DNA of 48,892 nt from contig USRA01000006.1 of the NCBI GenBank assembly GCA_900557035.1, positions 1 to 48,892 of the forward strand, given 5' to 3'. The translations under genes were made by a program, and so were the position numbers. The notes below the pieces were generated by a model that worked only from the letters and a program-made list of their open reading frames with translations, was not told the origin of the DNA and ran no database searches. This document shows positions 24,305 through 32,736 of this stretch, piece by piece. This DNA comes from an uncultured Prevotella sp. (GTDB lineage: Bacteria; Bacteroidota; Bacteroidia; Bacteroidales; Bacteroidaceae). Each line of letters begins with the position of its first letter. The stretch's first letter is position 1.

Positions 24305-26020
24305 ATGGCAAAAGAAGTAATAACAGGAGCTGAAGCATTGATGCGCTCCCTGCATAACGAAGGGGTTAAGACCATCTTCGGTTACCCAGGTGGTAGCATC
24401 ATGCCAGTGTTTGATGCGCTGTATGGTTACACGAGAGGAGAGAAGAAGATGTTCAATCACATCTTGGTTCGTCACGAGCAGGCTGCTGCTCACGCTGCAC
24501 AAGGCTACGCCCGAGTCAGTGGCGAAGTGGGTGTTACTCTCGTTACTAGTGGTCCTGGAGCAACTAATACGCTCACCGGTATTGCGGATGCCATGATGGA
24601 TTCTACACCTATCGTGGTCATCGCCGGACAGGTGGGTGTGGGCGCTTTGGGTACTGATGCCTTTCAGGAGGTTGACCTGGTGGGCGTTACTCAGCCTATC
24701 TCTAAGTGGTCTTATCAGATTCGCCGTCCTGAGGATGTGGCATGGGCTGTAAGCCGTGCCTTCTTCATCGCTCGTAGCGGCCGTCCGGGACCTGTAGTAC
24801 TCGACTTCACCAAGAATGCCCAGATTGCTACTTGTGAGTGGGAACCGGTGAAATGTGAGAAGGTTACATCTTATAATCCATATCCGAAGATTGATGAAAA
24901 GGCTGTAGCTGAAGCTGCTGAACTCATCAATCAGGCAAAGCGTCCTTTCGCTCTCGTAGGTCATGGCGTAGAACTGGGTGGTGCTCATAATGAACTGGTT
25001 GAATTCCTGGAGAAGGCTGATATTCCGGCTGGTCGTACCCTGCTCGGTCTCTCTGCCCTTCCTAGCAATCACCCACTTAACATGGGTATGCTCGGTATGC
25101 ATGGTTCTTATGCTACCAATATGAAGACCCAGGAGTGTGATGTGCTCATCGCCATCGGTATGCGATTCAGCGACCGTATAACGGGCGTCCCTTCTAAATA
25201 TGCTAAGCAGGCAAAGATAATCCATCTTGATATCGACAAGGCGGAAATCGATAAGGTTATCAAGACTGATGTGGCTGTGATTGGTGATTGCAAGCAGACC
25301 CTGCCTGCCATCACCCGTCTCTTGAACAAGAATGTTCATCGTGAGTGGAGAGATTCCTTCGAGGAATATCGCAAGCAGGAACAGGAGAAAGTTATCGAGA
25401 AGGATATTCATCCTACTGAAGGCCCTCTGCTGATGGGCGAGGTGACCAATGTGGTGACTGAAGCTACCAATAATGAGGCTGTTCTCGTGAACGACGTAGG
25501 GCAGAACCAGATGATCAGTAGCCGCTACTTCAAGTTCACAAAGAAACTGAGTATTGTTACCAGTGGTGGTTTCGGAACCATGGGCTTCGGTCTTCCTGCT
25601 GCTATCGGTGCAACGTTCGGCGCACCAGACCGTACCATCTGCTGTTTCTTCGGTGATGGAGGTTTTCAGATGAATATCCAGGAGCTGGGTACCATCATGG
25701 AGCAGCAGGCACCAGTGAAGATGATCCTCTTGAACAACAACTATCTGGGCAATGTGCGCCAGTGGCAGGACTTGATGTTTGAGGGACGTCGCTCTTTCAC
25801 CCATATGCTGAACCCTCGTTATGAGGAGATTGCCAAGGCTTATGGCATTCCTTATGATGTGGTAATCGACCGCAAGGATCTGAAGGCGAAGGTTGAGAAG
25901 ATGATCAGCACCAAGGGACCTTTCCTTTTGGAATGTGCCATCAAGGAAGATGAGGATATCGTTCCTATGACTCTGCCGGGAAAGAGTGTGGACGAAATGC
26001 TGCTTGAGCTCCACTATTAA
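24305..26020 (+). CDS. ilvB: Acetolactate synthase, large subunit
   Basis: A 571-residue ThDP enzyme making 2-acetolactate or 2-aceto-2-hydroxybutyrate from pyruvate. The ThDP glutamate is in the region HEQAAAHAAQGYAR; the ThDP/Mg motif is GDGGFQMNIQELGTIMEQQAP followed by LNNNYLG; the PGGSIMPVFDAL start is typical of biosynthetic AHAS. It follows ilvD by 89 nt and precedes its regulatory subunit. Confidence 0.95.
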   Translation: MAKEVITGAEALMRSLHNEGVKTIFGYPGGSIMPVFDALYGYTRGEKKMFNHILVRHEQAAAHAAQGYARVSGEVGVTLVTSGPGATNTLTGIADAMMDSTPIVVIAGQVGVGALGTDAFQEVDLVGVTQPISKWSYQIRRPEDVAWAVSRAFFIARSGRPGPVVLDFTKNAQIATCEWEPVKCEKVTSYNPYPKIDEKAVAEAAELINQAKRPFALVGHGVELGGAHNELVEFLEKADIPAGRTLLGLSALPSNHPLNMGMLGMHGSYATNMKTQECDVLIAIGMRFSDRITGVPSKYAKQAKIIHLDIDKAEIDKVIKTDVAVIGDCKQTLPAITRLLNKNVHREWRDSFEEYRKQEQEKVIEKDIHPTEGPLLMGEVTNVVTEATNNEAVLVNDVGQNQMISSRYFKFTKKLSIVTSGGFGTMGFGLPAAIGATFGAPDRTICCFFGDGGFQMNIQELGTIMEQQAPVKMILLNNNYLGNVRQWQDLMFEGRRSFTHMLNPRYEEIAKAYGIPYDVVIDRKDLKAKVEKMISTKGPFLLECAIKEDEDIVPMTLPGKSVDEMLLELHY

Positions 26021-26030
26021 TGGCTTTCGG

Positions 26031-26052
26031 CTATATATATAATAAGGTGTAA
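26031..26052 (+). repeat. Recurrent leader motif, copy 2
   Basis: CTATATATATAATAAGGTGT plus AA, 11 nt after the ilvB stop and 27 nt before the ilvN ATG. Confidence 0.7.
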
Positions 26053-26079
26053 CCATACATTTTAAACAATAGAAATAAA

Positions 26080-26625
26080 ATGGAGAATAACAACGATAAG
26101 AAATTATATACATTGCTTGTCTATTCTGAGAATATTGCCGGTATCCTGAATCAGATTACCGCTGTATTTACAAGAAGACAGGTGAATATCGAGAGCTTGA
26201 ATGTGTCGGCTAGCAGTATCAAAAACATCCACAAATATACCATCACGGTATGGAGTGATGCTGAGCAGATTGAGAAAATCAACAAGGCAATAGAGAAGAA
26301 AATTGATGTGGTGAAGAGTGATTATTATTCAGATGATCAGATTTTCATCCACGAGGTAGCCCTCTACAAGATTTCTACTCCTATCCTCTTGGAGAATCCT
26401 GAGGTTTCCCGTACTATCCGCAAGCACGATGCCCGCATGATGGAGGTGAATCCTACCTACAGTACTGTGCTCTTGGCGGGTCTTACTGAGGATATTGCTG
26501 ATCTTTTCCATCAGCTCAACAGTTTCGATTGTCTTTTGCAGTACAGTCGAAGTGGTAGAATTGCCGTTACAAGAAGCTTTGATGAGCCTATCTCTGATTA
26601 TCTGAAAAAGAATTCAGAAGAATAG
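26080..26625 (+). CDS. ilvN: Acetolactate synthase, small (regulatory) subunit
   Basis: A 181-residue protein with an N-terminal ACT domain (YTLLVYSENIAGILNQITAV, from about residue 6) that binds Val for feedback control of IlvB and a C-terminal ALS_ss domain. Length is normal for the IlvN/IlvH family. It lies 59 nt after ilvB, with a TATA-rich motif in the gap. A terminator at 26684-26735 ends the ilvDBN unit. Confidence 0.93.
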   Translation: MENNNDKKLYTLLVYSENIAGILNQITAVFTRRQVNIESLNVSASSIKNIHKYTITVWSDAEQIEKINKAIEKKIDVVKSDYYSDDQIFIHEVALYKISTPILLENPEVSRTIRKHDARMMEVNPTYSTVLLAGLTEDIADLFHQLNSFDCLLQYSRSGRIAVTRSFDEPISDYLKKNSEE

Positions 26626-26683
26626 TATCGGACAGAATTTCTGAAAAAACATATTGATTCAGGAACGAACAATTTTAATGAGG

Positions 26684-26735
26684 AAAATCCCTTTGCTTAC
26701 CTGGTTGGAAGACCAAGAGCAGAGGGATTTTTTAG
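26684..26735 (+). terminator. Terminator of ilvD-ilvB-ilvN
   Basis: AAAATCCCT...TGCT pairs with AGCA...AGGGATTTT across a 20-nt loop that itself has a GGTTGGAAGACC stem, followed by T. It separates ilvN from the thioesterase. Confidence 0.75.
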
Positions 26736-26770
26736 TTTCTTATATGTAATAAAGATATAGGTGGCATCGT

Positions 26771-26791
26771 TATATATATAATAAGGTATAA
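26771..26791 (+). repeat. Recurrent leader motif, copy 3
   Basis: TATATATATAATAAGGTATA plus A, 24 nt before the thioesterase ATG at 26816, just after a terminator. Its place suggests a role in initiation of transcription or translation of that gene. Confidence 0.7.
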
Positions 26792-26815
26792 AACAATAAA
26801 TCAAAACCGAAGAAT

Positions 26816-27658
26816 ATGAAACAGGAATTATTAGATAAGGTAGGATGCTACGAGTTTCTGGCAGAACCTTTCCATTGCGATTTTGCAAGTCGTCTGTTTA
26901 TGGGGCATTTGGGAAATCATCTTCTGAATGCTGCCGATTTCCATAGTAATGATCGTGGTTATGGAATGAACTATCTGATGCCACGACACAAAACCTGGGT
27001 CTTGAGTCGTCTCGCCATCGAGATGCAGGAAATGCCAAAGTCTTATGATAAGTTTAATGTAGAGACCTGGGTAGAGAGTGCGATGAAGTATTTCACTAGC
27101 CGAAACTTTAAGATCTGTGCGTCTGCTTCTGATGGTTCAGAAGCAGAGAAGGTATATGGCTATGGTAAAAGTGTCTGGGCGATGATTGATACTGAGACCC
27201 GTCAGCCTGTGGATATTTTCAGTATCCATGATGGACTTATCCGGGAATATATAGAAACAGAGAAACCTTGTCCTATTGCTGCCAGCTCTCGTGTCAAGAT
27301 GGGGAAGGATGCAGAATTGGTACGTACTATTCATACCTATTATAATGATGTGGATGTAAATGGCCATATTAATTCTGTGAAATATATCGAGCATATACTC
27401 GATCTTTTTGATCTGGATTATTACAAGACTCATTTTTTACAGCGCTTCGAAGTTGCATATGTAGCAGAGAGTCATCAGGGCGATCTGCTGAACTTCTACC
27501 TTGAGAAGGTGGAGAATAATGGAAAAACAGAAAAAGATGTTTCTGTTAACGAACCTCAAAAAATGGAAGAATTTTGCATAAAAATAACAAAAATAAGCCA
27601 AAATAGCGATATGGAGGTAGAAGTTGTAAGAAGTAAGGTGAAATTTATTAAAAAATGA
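26816..27658 (+). CDS. Acyl-ACP thioesterase
   Basis: A 280-residue cytosolic protein with two hot-dog domains of the acyl-ACP thioesterase family, which hydrolyses acyl-ACP to free fatty acid. The second half carries the family's active-site string DVNGHINSVKYIEHILDLF with Asn, His and the acidic residue in the usual spacing. The N-terminal part has LMPRHKTWVLSRLAIEM. It stands between ilvN and ilvC, an arrangement that suggests a link between branched-chain precursors and branched fatty acids, though this is inference. It has its own upstream terminator and a leader motif but no good TAnnTTTG promoter. Confidence 0.88.
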   Translation: MKQELLDKVGCYEFLAEPFHCDFASRLFMGHLGNHLLNAADFHSNDRGYGMNYLMPRHKTWVLSRLAIEMQEMPKSYDKFNVETWVESAMKYFTSRNFKICASASDGSEAEKVYGYGKSVWAMIDTETRQPVDIFSIHDGLIREYIETEKPCPIAASSRVKMGKDAELVRTIHTYYNDVDVNGHINSVKYIEHILDLFDLDYYKTHFLQRFEVAYVAESHQGDLLNFYLEKVENNGKTEKDVSVNEPQKMEEFCIKITKISQNSDMEVEVVRSKVKFIKK

Positions 27659-27666
27659 AAGAAAAA

Positions 27667-27698
27667 TTTGGTTGTTTCATAGAAATTCATTACCTTTG
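27667..27698 (+). promoter_or_regulatory. Promoter of ilvC
   Basis: TTTG (27667-27670) and TACCTTTG (27691-27698) are 20 bp apart, giving a leader of about 155 nt. Confidence 0.8.
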
Positions 27699-27720
27699 CA
27701 CTCGAAATAAAAAATAAACC

Positions 27721-27836
27721 CAGTGCCGCTTCCTCGTGTAGGTAGTGGACGGATCAAACAGGCTCTCTTTGGATAAGAATACAGCTCGCATCCGTATGGA
27801 CAAGTATAACCCGCGGCTCCACAATAGGCAAGCCGC
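27721..27836 (+). promoter_or_regulatory. Structured leader of ilvC
   Basis: Three possible stems follow one another: CCGCT-t-CCT / AGG-t-AGTGG (27726-27748), ACGGAT / ATCCGT (27749-27754 with 27790-27795), and GCGGCT / AGCCGC (27813-27818 with 27831-27836). The segment is GC-richer than nearby spacers. There is no Ile/Leu/Val-rich leader ORF and no T-run, so it is not a classic attenuator. I do not recognise it as a known riboswitch. Confidence 0.5.
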
Positions 27837-27856
27837 ACAAAAAATAAGTTAAAATT

Positions 27857-28900
27857 ATGGCAGAAATGAATTTCGGTGGCGTAATGGAAACTGTTGTCAC
27901 TAGTCATGAATTTTCATTGGAGAAAGCACGTGAAGTATTGAAGAACGAAACTATCGCAGTTATCGGTTATGGTATCCAGGGTCCTGGTCAGGCTTGCAAC
28001 CTTCGCGATAATGGTTTCAACGTCATCGTCGGACAGCGTCAGGGTAAGACCTACGAGAAGTGTTTGAAGGATGGCTGGGTACCAGGCAAGACTTTGTTCT
28101 CTATCGAGGAGGCTGCTGAGAAGGGTACTATCATCTGTATGTTGCTTTCTGATGCCGGTCAGATTGCTTGCTGGCCAAAAATCAAGCCATACCTTACACC
28201 AGGTAAGACTTTGTATTATTCACATGGTTTCGCTATCAATTGGAGCGATCGCACAGGCGTAGTTCCACCTAAGGATATTGATGTTATCATGGTTGCACCT
28301 AAGGGTTCTGGTACTTCTCTCCGCACTATGTTCTGCGAGGGTCGTGGTTTGAACTGCTCTTACGCTGTTTACCAGGATGCATCTGGAAAGGCAGAGGATA
28401 AGACCATCGCATTCGGTATCGGTATCGGTGCAGGTTATTTGTTTAAGACTACATTCCAGCGTGAGGCTACTTCTGACCTTACTGGTGAGCGTGGTTCTTT
28501 GATGGGTGCTATCGAGGGTCTCTTGGAGGCTCAGTACGATGTGCTCCGTGAGAACGGTCACTCTCCATCTGAGGCATTCAACGAGACTGTTGAGGAGTTG
28601 ACTCAGAGCCTTGGCCCTCTCTTCGGTGCTAAGGGTATGGATTGGATGTATGCTAACTGTTCTACAACTGCTCAGCGTGGTGCTCTTGATTGGGCTCCTC
28701 GTTTCCGTGAGGCTATCAAGCCTGTTATGGAGTGGTTGTATTACTCTGTTAAGACTGGTAATGAGGCTCAGATTTCTATCGACAAGAACTCTCAGGCTGA
28801 TTACCGTGAGAAGTTGAACGCAGAACTCGAGGCAATGCGCAACAAGGAGATGTGGCAGGCTGGTGTTACTGTACGTAAGCTTCGTCCAGAGAATAACTAA
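27857..28900 (+). CDS. ilvC: Ketol-acid reductoisomerase
   Basis: A 347-residue NAD(P)H enzyme, second common step of Ile/Val synthesis. Rossmann motif GYGIQGPGQACNLRDNG near residues 36-52; the cofactor loop after VGQRQGKTYEK; C-terminal knotted helical domain with metal-binding acidic residues (SDLTGERGSLMGAIEG and NETVEELTQ). Codon choice is noticeably more uniform (GGT, GCT, TTG, CGT) than in neighbours, which suggests high expression. It is transcribed from its own promoter with a structured leader, apart from ilvDBN. Confidence 0.96.
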   Translation: MAEMNFGGVMETVVTSHEFSLEKAREVLKNETIAVIGYGIQGPGQACNLRDNGFNVIVGQRQGKTYEKCLKDGWVPGKTLFSIEEAAEKGTIICMLLSDAGQIACWPKIKPYLTPGKTLYYSHGFAINWSDRTGVVPPKDIDVIMVAPKGSGTSLRTMFCEGRGLNCSYAVYQDASGKAEDKTIAFGIGIGAGYLFKTTFQREATSDLTGERGSLMGAIEGLLEAQYDVLRENGHSPSEAFNETVEELTQSLGPLFGAKGMDWMYANCSTTAQRGALDWAPRFREAIKPVMEWLYYSVKTGNEAQISIDKNSQADYREKLNAELEAMRNKEMWQAGVTVRKLRPENN

Positions 28901-28924
28901 TTTTTTTCTCGTACATAATGTTAT

Positions 28925-28960
28925 AAAGGGAGCGGTCCGCGATGGGTCGCTCCCTTTTAC
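28925..28960 (+). terminator. Terminator of ilvC
   Basis: AAAGGGAGCG (28925-28934) pairs with CGCTCCCTTT (28948-28957), then T. Confidence 0.85.
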
Positions 28961-28971
28961 GTATATGATAA

Positions 28972-29010
28972 AGCCGAAAGGATGTCGCTTTTCCAGTCAT
29001 CCTTTCGGCT
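28972..29010 (-). terminator. Terminator of recJ-recQ
   Basis: AGCCGAAAGGATG (28972-28984) pairs perfectly with CATCCTTTCGGCT (28998-29010), 21 nt beyond the recQ stop on the minus strand, followed there by TTTATC. The phrase CATCCTTT recurs twice more up to the recQ end. Confidence 0.65.
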
Positions 29011-29031
29011 CCCAATCATCCTTTTATCTTT

Positions 29032-30834
29032 TCAATCATCCTTTCGTTTTTCTATGACTTTGAGGTCTTCTATGATGATTTCTTCTTCTGCAATCTTTCT
29101 GCGGAATTCCTTTTCTTTCTCTTCCGTTTCCTTCGCCAGGCAAACATCACACTGCTGGCATTTCGTTTCATTATGTTCACCAAAATAGGCGAGCAACTGG
29201 CGTGAGCGGCATATCTCATCATTTTTGGCATATTGCAGCATGCTTTGAATACGCTTCATATATTGCTCTCTTCGGCCTTCCCATACCTCTTGCGGAATCT
29301 GTACCTTGTTGCCATCCACACGGTCGCGTGTAAAGCTGATGAAAGGTATCTTGCGGCGGGGGATGAATTTGATGATGTGGCGGGCTGCCAGGTTCTTTAA
29401 TGCAAAATATACCTGCTGGATGTTTAATTCCGCCTGGCGGGCAATAAGATGCTCGTCTATGAAGGTAAGATCCACAAACAGACTGCCGTAGCTGCGCAGT
29501 AATGCTGTGATGACCGCCTCCTGTGTAGGAGGAAGCTGATCGAGTATATAAAGTTCGTTTCTTCCCAGGAGAAACATAACGCGGGCTTTACCGTCTGGAT
29601 CGTCCTCGTAGTGCAGATAGCCGCTTCGTTCAAGAATCCTGAGGGCAGAATCTACTTTGGTAGGGAAAAACTTGTAGGTGATGCTGAATTTATCGATGTC
29701 AAACTCGAAGGTCTTGCCACATCCGCTACCTACACCTATCTGGTAGAAGTAGGCAAGATGTTCGTAAACGTCCTGTATCATTTCTTTAGGTGGAAAGGTA
29801 TCATCTATTCGTTTCTTGAGTTTCGACTCGTCGCTTCTGTCGAAAAGCAGAACTGCATAGGATTTCTCTCCATCTCTTCCGGCACGTCCAGCCTCCTGGA
29901 AGTAGGCTTCAAGTGAATCGGGACAGTCTATGTGAATCACCATCCTCACATCGGGTTTGTCTATTCCCATTCCAAAGGCGTTTGTGGCGCACATCACCCT
30001 TACTTCGTCTGCCTGCCAGGCTTTTTGTCGCACATCCTTCTCATCAGGAGCGAGTCCGGCGTGGTAAAAGGTGGCGGAAATACCTTTCTTAGACAATAGT
30101 TCAGCCATTTCCTTGGTGCGTTTTCTACTTCGGGCATAGACTATGGCTGAGCCTTTCACGCTTTGCAGGATATGCACCATTTCACCCTGCTTATTGGAAG
30201 TGTTGCGTACAACATAAGCGAGGTTCTTGCGTTCGAAGCTCATCTTAAACACATTCTTTTCTGCAAAATGGAGTCTTTCCTGTATATCATCCACTACTTC
30301 TGGAGTCGCAGTCGCTGTAAGAGCAAGGATAGGTACCTGGGGAATCATTTCCCTGATTTTGGCTATCTGTAGGTAAGAAGGGCGGAAATCATAGCCCCAT
30401 TGGCTGATACAATGGGCTTCATCTACTGTGATGAAACTTACATGGATGTGTTTGAGCTTGGTCTGAAAGAGTTCTGATGCGAGTCGTTCAGGTGAAACGT
30501 AGAGAATCTTCACGCCCCCGAAGATGCAGTTGTCGAGCGTCTGGAGAATTTCGCTTCTTGATTTGTCGGCATAGATGGCCTCAGCCAGAATGCCTCGTTC
30601 TCTAAGATGCTGTACCTGGTCTTTCATCAGGGCGATGAGAGGGGTGATGACGATACATACGCCTTCCTTGACCAAGGCAGGCACCTGGAATGTGATGGAT
30701 TTGCCACCACCTGTAGGCATAAGACCGAGGGTATCCCGTCCGCAGGCAATGCTTTCAATGATATTGCGTTGAATGCCTCGGAAATCAGGATACCCCCAAT
30801 ACTTTTGCAGAATAAGTTGAAATTGATCTGCCAT
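29032..30834 (-). CDS. recQ: RecQ-family DNA helicase
   Basis: A 600-residue ATP-dependent 3'-5' helicase. Walker A MPTGGGKS (39-46), DEAH box (138-141, VDEAHCISQWG), and motif VI near EAGRAGRDGEK. After the helicase core comes a winged-helix-like region, and the Zn ligands Cys542, Cys559, Cys562 and Cys565 lie near the C-terminus. So zinc follows the winged helix, unlike E. coli RecQ where zinc comes first, and no HRDC domain is present. The end is a charged tail. It starts 6 nt after the recJ stop, so both form a recombination-repair operon transcribed on the minus strand. Confidence 0.92.
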   Translation of the reverse strand: MADQFQLILQKYWGYPDFRGIQRNIIESIACGRDTLGLMPTGGGKSITFQVPALVKEGVCIVITPLIALMKDQVQHLRERGILAEAIYADKSRSEILQTLDNCIFGGVKILYVSPERLASELFQTKLKHIHVSFITVDEAHCISQWGYDFRPSYLQIAKIREMIPQVPILALTATATPEVVDDIQERLHFAEKNVFKMSFERKNLAYVVRNTSNKQGEMVHILQSVKGSAIVYARSRKRTKEMAELLSKKGISATFYHAGLAPDEKDVRQKAWQADEVRVMCATNAFGMGIDKPDVRMVIHIDCPDSLEAYFQEAGRAGRDGEKSYAVLLFDRSDESKLKKRIDDTFPPKEMIQDVYEHLAYFYQIGVGSGCGKTFEFDIDKFSITYKFFPTKVDSALRILERSGYLHYEDDPDGKARVMFLLGRNELYILDQLPPTQEAVITALLRSYGSLFVDLTFIDEHLIARQAELNIQQVYFALKNLAARHIIKFIPRRKIPFISFTRDRVDGNKVQIPQEVWEGRREQYMKRIQSMLQYAKNDEICRSRQLLAYFGEHNETKCQQCDVCLAKETEEKEKEFRRKIAEEEIIIEDLKVIEKRKDD

Positions 30835-30840
30835 TTTTTC

Positions 30841-32559
30841 TTAGTCATTTGGCCTGATAGCCTCTATTTGAAGTTGGACTTGATTCTTCTTGAAAATATT
30901 GTCCTCAATGGTGTATGCAATGTCGAAACTGCGGCGACTTTTGATGTATCGGGCAGCCGCGCTTTGTCCGAAGGCAATTCCGTTCATTACGGTACTCGAT
31001 TTAGAATCTACCAATTCCAGTTTGATATGCTCTTGCTCTCTGCCCACCACCTTGCTGGTGCCGTAATCATATACGTTCTGCGTGCAGAATACGGGTTTGC
31101 TATTGCATGGACCAAAAGGTGAGAACTTCTTTAAATCTGCGTGCAGCTGTTTCGTTATGTCCTTGAAGTCTATCATCGCATCTATGTTGAGCATCGCTTC
31201 CGTCTGTTCGGGAGCGATATGTTCAGCCACGTACTGGTGGAATCTGTCTCTAAACTCCTTCACGTTTTCCCATTTCATCGTAAGTCCGCAGGCATAGGTG
31301 TGACCTCCGAAGTTGATAAGCAGGTCGCGGCAACTCTTGATGGCAGAATATACATCGAATCCTGTTACACTGCGAGCCGAACCTGTTGCTAGGTCTCCGT
31401 CACGGGTCAATACCACGGTAGGACGGAAGTAGATTTCCGTAAGTCGGGATGCAACGATGCCGATGACACCCTTTTTCCAGCCTTCATCATAGAGTACGAT
31501 GCTGGAGTTGTGTTTCTGGGTCTCCAGTCTCGACACGATTAGATTGGCTTCTTCTGTCATCTGCTTGTCTATGTCTTTGCGCTGCTCGTTGTACTCATTG
31601 ATGTGCTTTGCCATTTTCAGGGCCTGACCGAAGTCTCGCTCTACCAGCAGATCCACGCTTTCCTTGCCGTTCTCCATACGTCCGGATGCATTGATGCGTG
31701 GTCCTAGCTTGAAGACGATGTCACTCATAGACAGCTCTCTTCCGTTGAGTCCGCAGATATCGATAATCGCCTTGAGTCCGATACTTGGATTGGTATTGAG
31801 AAGTTTGAGTCCGTGGAAGGCAAGGATTCGGTTTTCATCCACTACAGGCACTATGTCGGCAGCAATGCTCACGGCACAGAAGTCGAGTAATGGGATGAGG
31901 CGTGAGAATGGAATGTTGTTGTTCTTGGCAAATGCTTGCATGAACTTGAATCCTACGCCACAACCGCAGAGATGCTTGAATGGGAATGGATCATCCGGGC
32001 GCTTGGGGTTGAGTATGGCTACGGCTGGTGGCATCACGTCGTCAGGGACATGATGGTCGCAGATGATGAAGTCTATGCCAAGACTCTTGGCATATTCTAT
32101 CTCCTGGATAGCTTTGATGCCGCAATCCAGGATAATGATGAGTTTTACACCTGTTTCGTGCGCAAAGTCTATTCCCTTTTTGCTTACTCCATAGCCTTCG
32201 TCGTATCGGTCTGGTATGTAGTAATCAATGTTGGAATAAAACTGTTGCAGAAACTTGTACACCAATGCTACAGCCGTGCATCCATCCACATCATAGTCTC
32301 CATAGACCAGGATGCGTTCCTTTCTTCCCATAGCATCGTTGAGGCGATCTACTGCGATATCCATATCCTTCATCAGGAATGGATTGATGAGATCTGACAG
32401 CTGGGGGCGGAAAAAACGCTTGGCTGCAGATTCTGTCGTAATGCCTCGATGGATGAGAAGCTTGGCTAGGATAGGGCTGATACTGAGTTTGTCGGCGAGT
32501 TCTTTAGCCGATTTCTCCAGCTCTGGTGTCGGTTCTTCGTAATTCCATTTAAAATGCAT
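30841..32559 (-). CDS. recJ: Single-stranded-DNA-specific exonuclease RecJ
   Basis: A 572-residue 5'-3' exonuclease of the DHH family. Motif I VYGDYDVDG (85-93), motif II around LDCG (Asp145), motif III CDHHVPDD (DHH at 168-170), and the DHHA1 motif with GGH in INFGGHTYACGL. A C-terminal OB fold follows. Length is normal. It is the first gene of recJ-recQ; a -7-like TAACTTTG lies at 32592-32585 on the minus strand. RecJ and RecQ are known to act together in RecF-pathway resection. Confidence 0.94.
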   Translation of the reverse strand: MHFKWNYEEPTPELEKSAKELADKLSISPILAKLLIHRGITTESAAKRFFRPQLSDLINPFLMKDMDIAVDRLNDAMGRKERILVYGDYDVDGCTAVALVYKFLQQFYSNIDYYIPDRYDEGYGVSKKGIDFAHETGVKLIIILDCGIKAIQEIEYAKSLGIDFIICDHHVPDDVMPPAVAILNPKRPDDPFPFKHLCGCGVGFKFMQAFAKNNNIPFSRLIPLLDFCAVSIAADIVPVVDENRILAFHGLKLLNTNPSIGLKAIIDICGLNGRELSMSDIVFKLGPRINASGRMENGKESVDLLVERDFGQALKMAKHINEYNEQRKDIDKQMTEEANLIVSRLETQKHNSSIVLYDEGWKKGVIGIVASRLTEIYFRPTVVLTRDGDLATGSARSVTGFDVYSAIKSCRDLLINFGGHTYACGLTMKWENVKEFRDRFHQYVAEHIAPEQTEAMLNIDAMIDFKDITKQLHADLKKFSPFGPCNSKPVFCTQNVYDYGTSKVVGREQEHIKLELVDSKSSTVMNGIAFGQSAAARYIKSRRSFDIAYTIEDNIFKKNQVQLQIEAIRPND

Positions 32560-32682
32560 TTTAATTATTTTTTATTTCTGCCCCCAAAGTTACGAAATTA
32601 AAATGACAATCGAAAATGTTTATGAAGTATTTTATTTAAAAATACCTAGATTTAAGTAAAAATAATACTTGCAGGTAAACAA

Positions 32683-32714
32683 AAAGGCAGCAAACAGCAG
32701 AGTTTGCTGCCTTT
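32683..32714 (-). terminator. Terminator of the C1 peptidase gene
   Basis: AAAGGCAGCAAAC (32683-32695) and GTTTGCTGCCTTT (32702-32714) are perfect complements; on the minus strand the stem is followed by T. Confidence 0.85.
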
Positions 32715-32736
32715 GGTTCTGTTTATTTTGAATAAA

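Noticed and set aside
24281..26113. 610-residue open frame antisense to ilvB
   Set aside because: Length is striking, but it mirrors the codon structure of ilvB, which is certain; no recognisable protein.
27796..27852. Small ORF in the ilvC leader
   Set aside because: ATG followed by 18 codons without enrichment in Ile, Leu or Val; overlaps the third stem. Not supported as a leader peptide.
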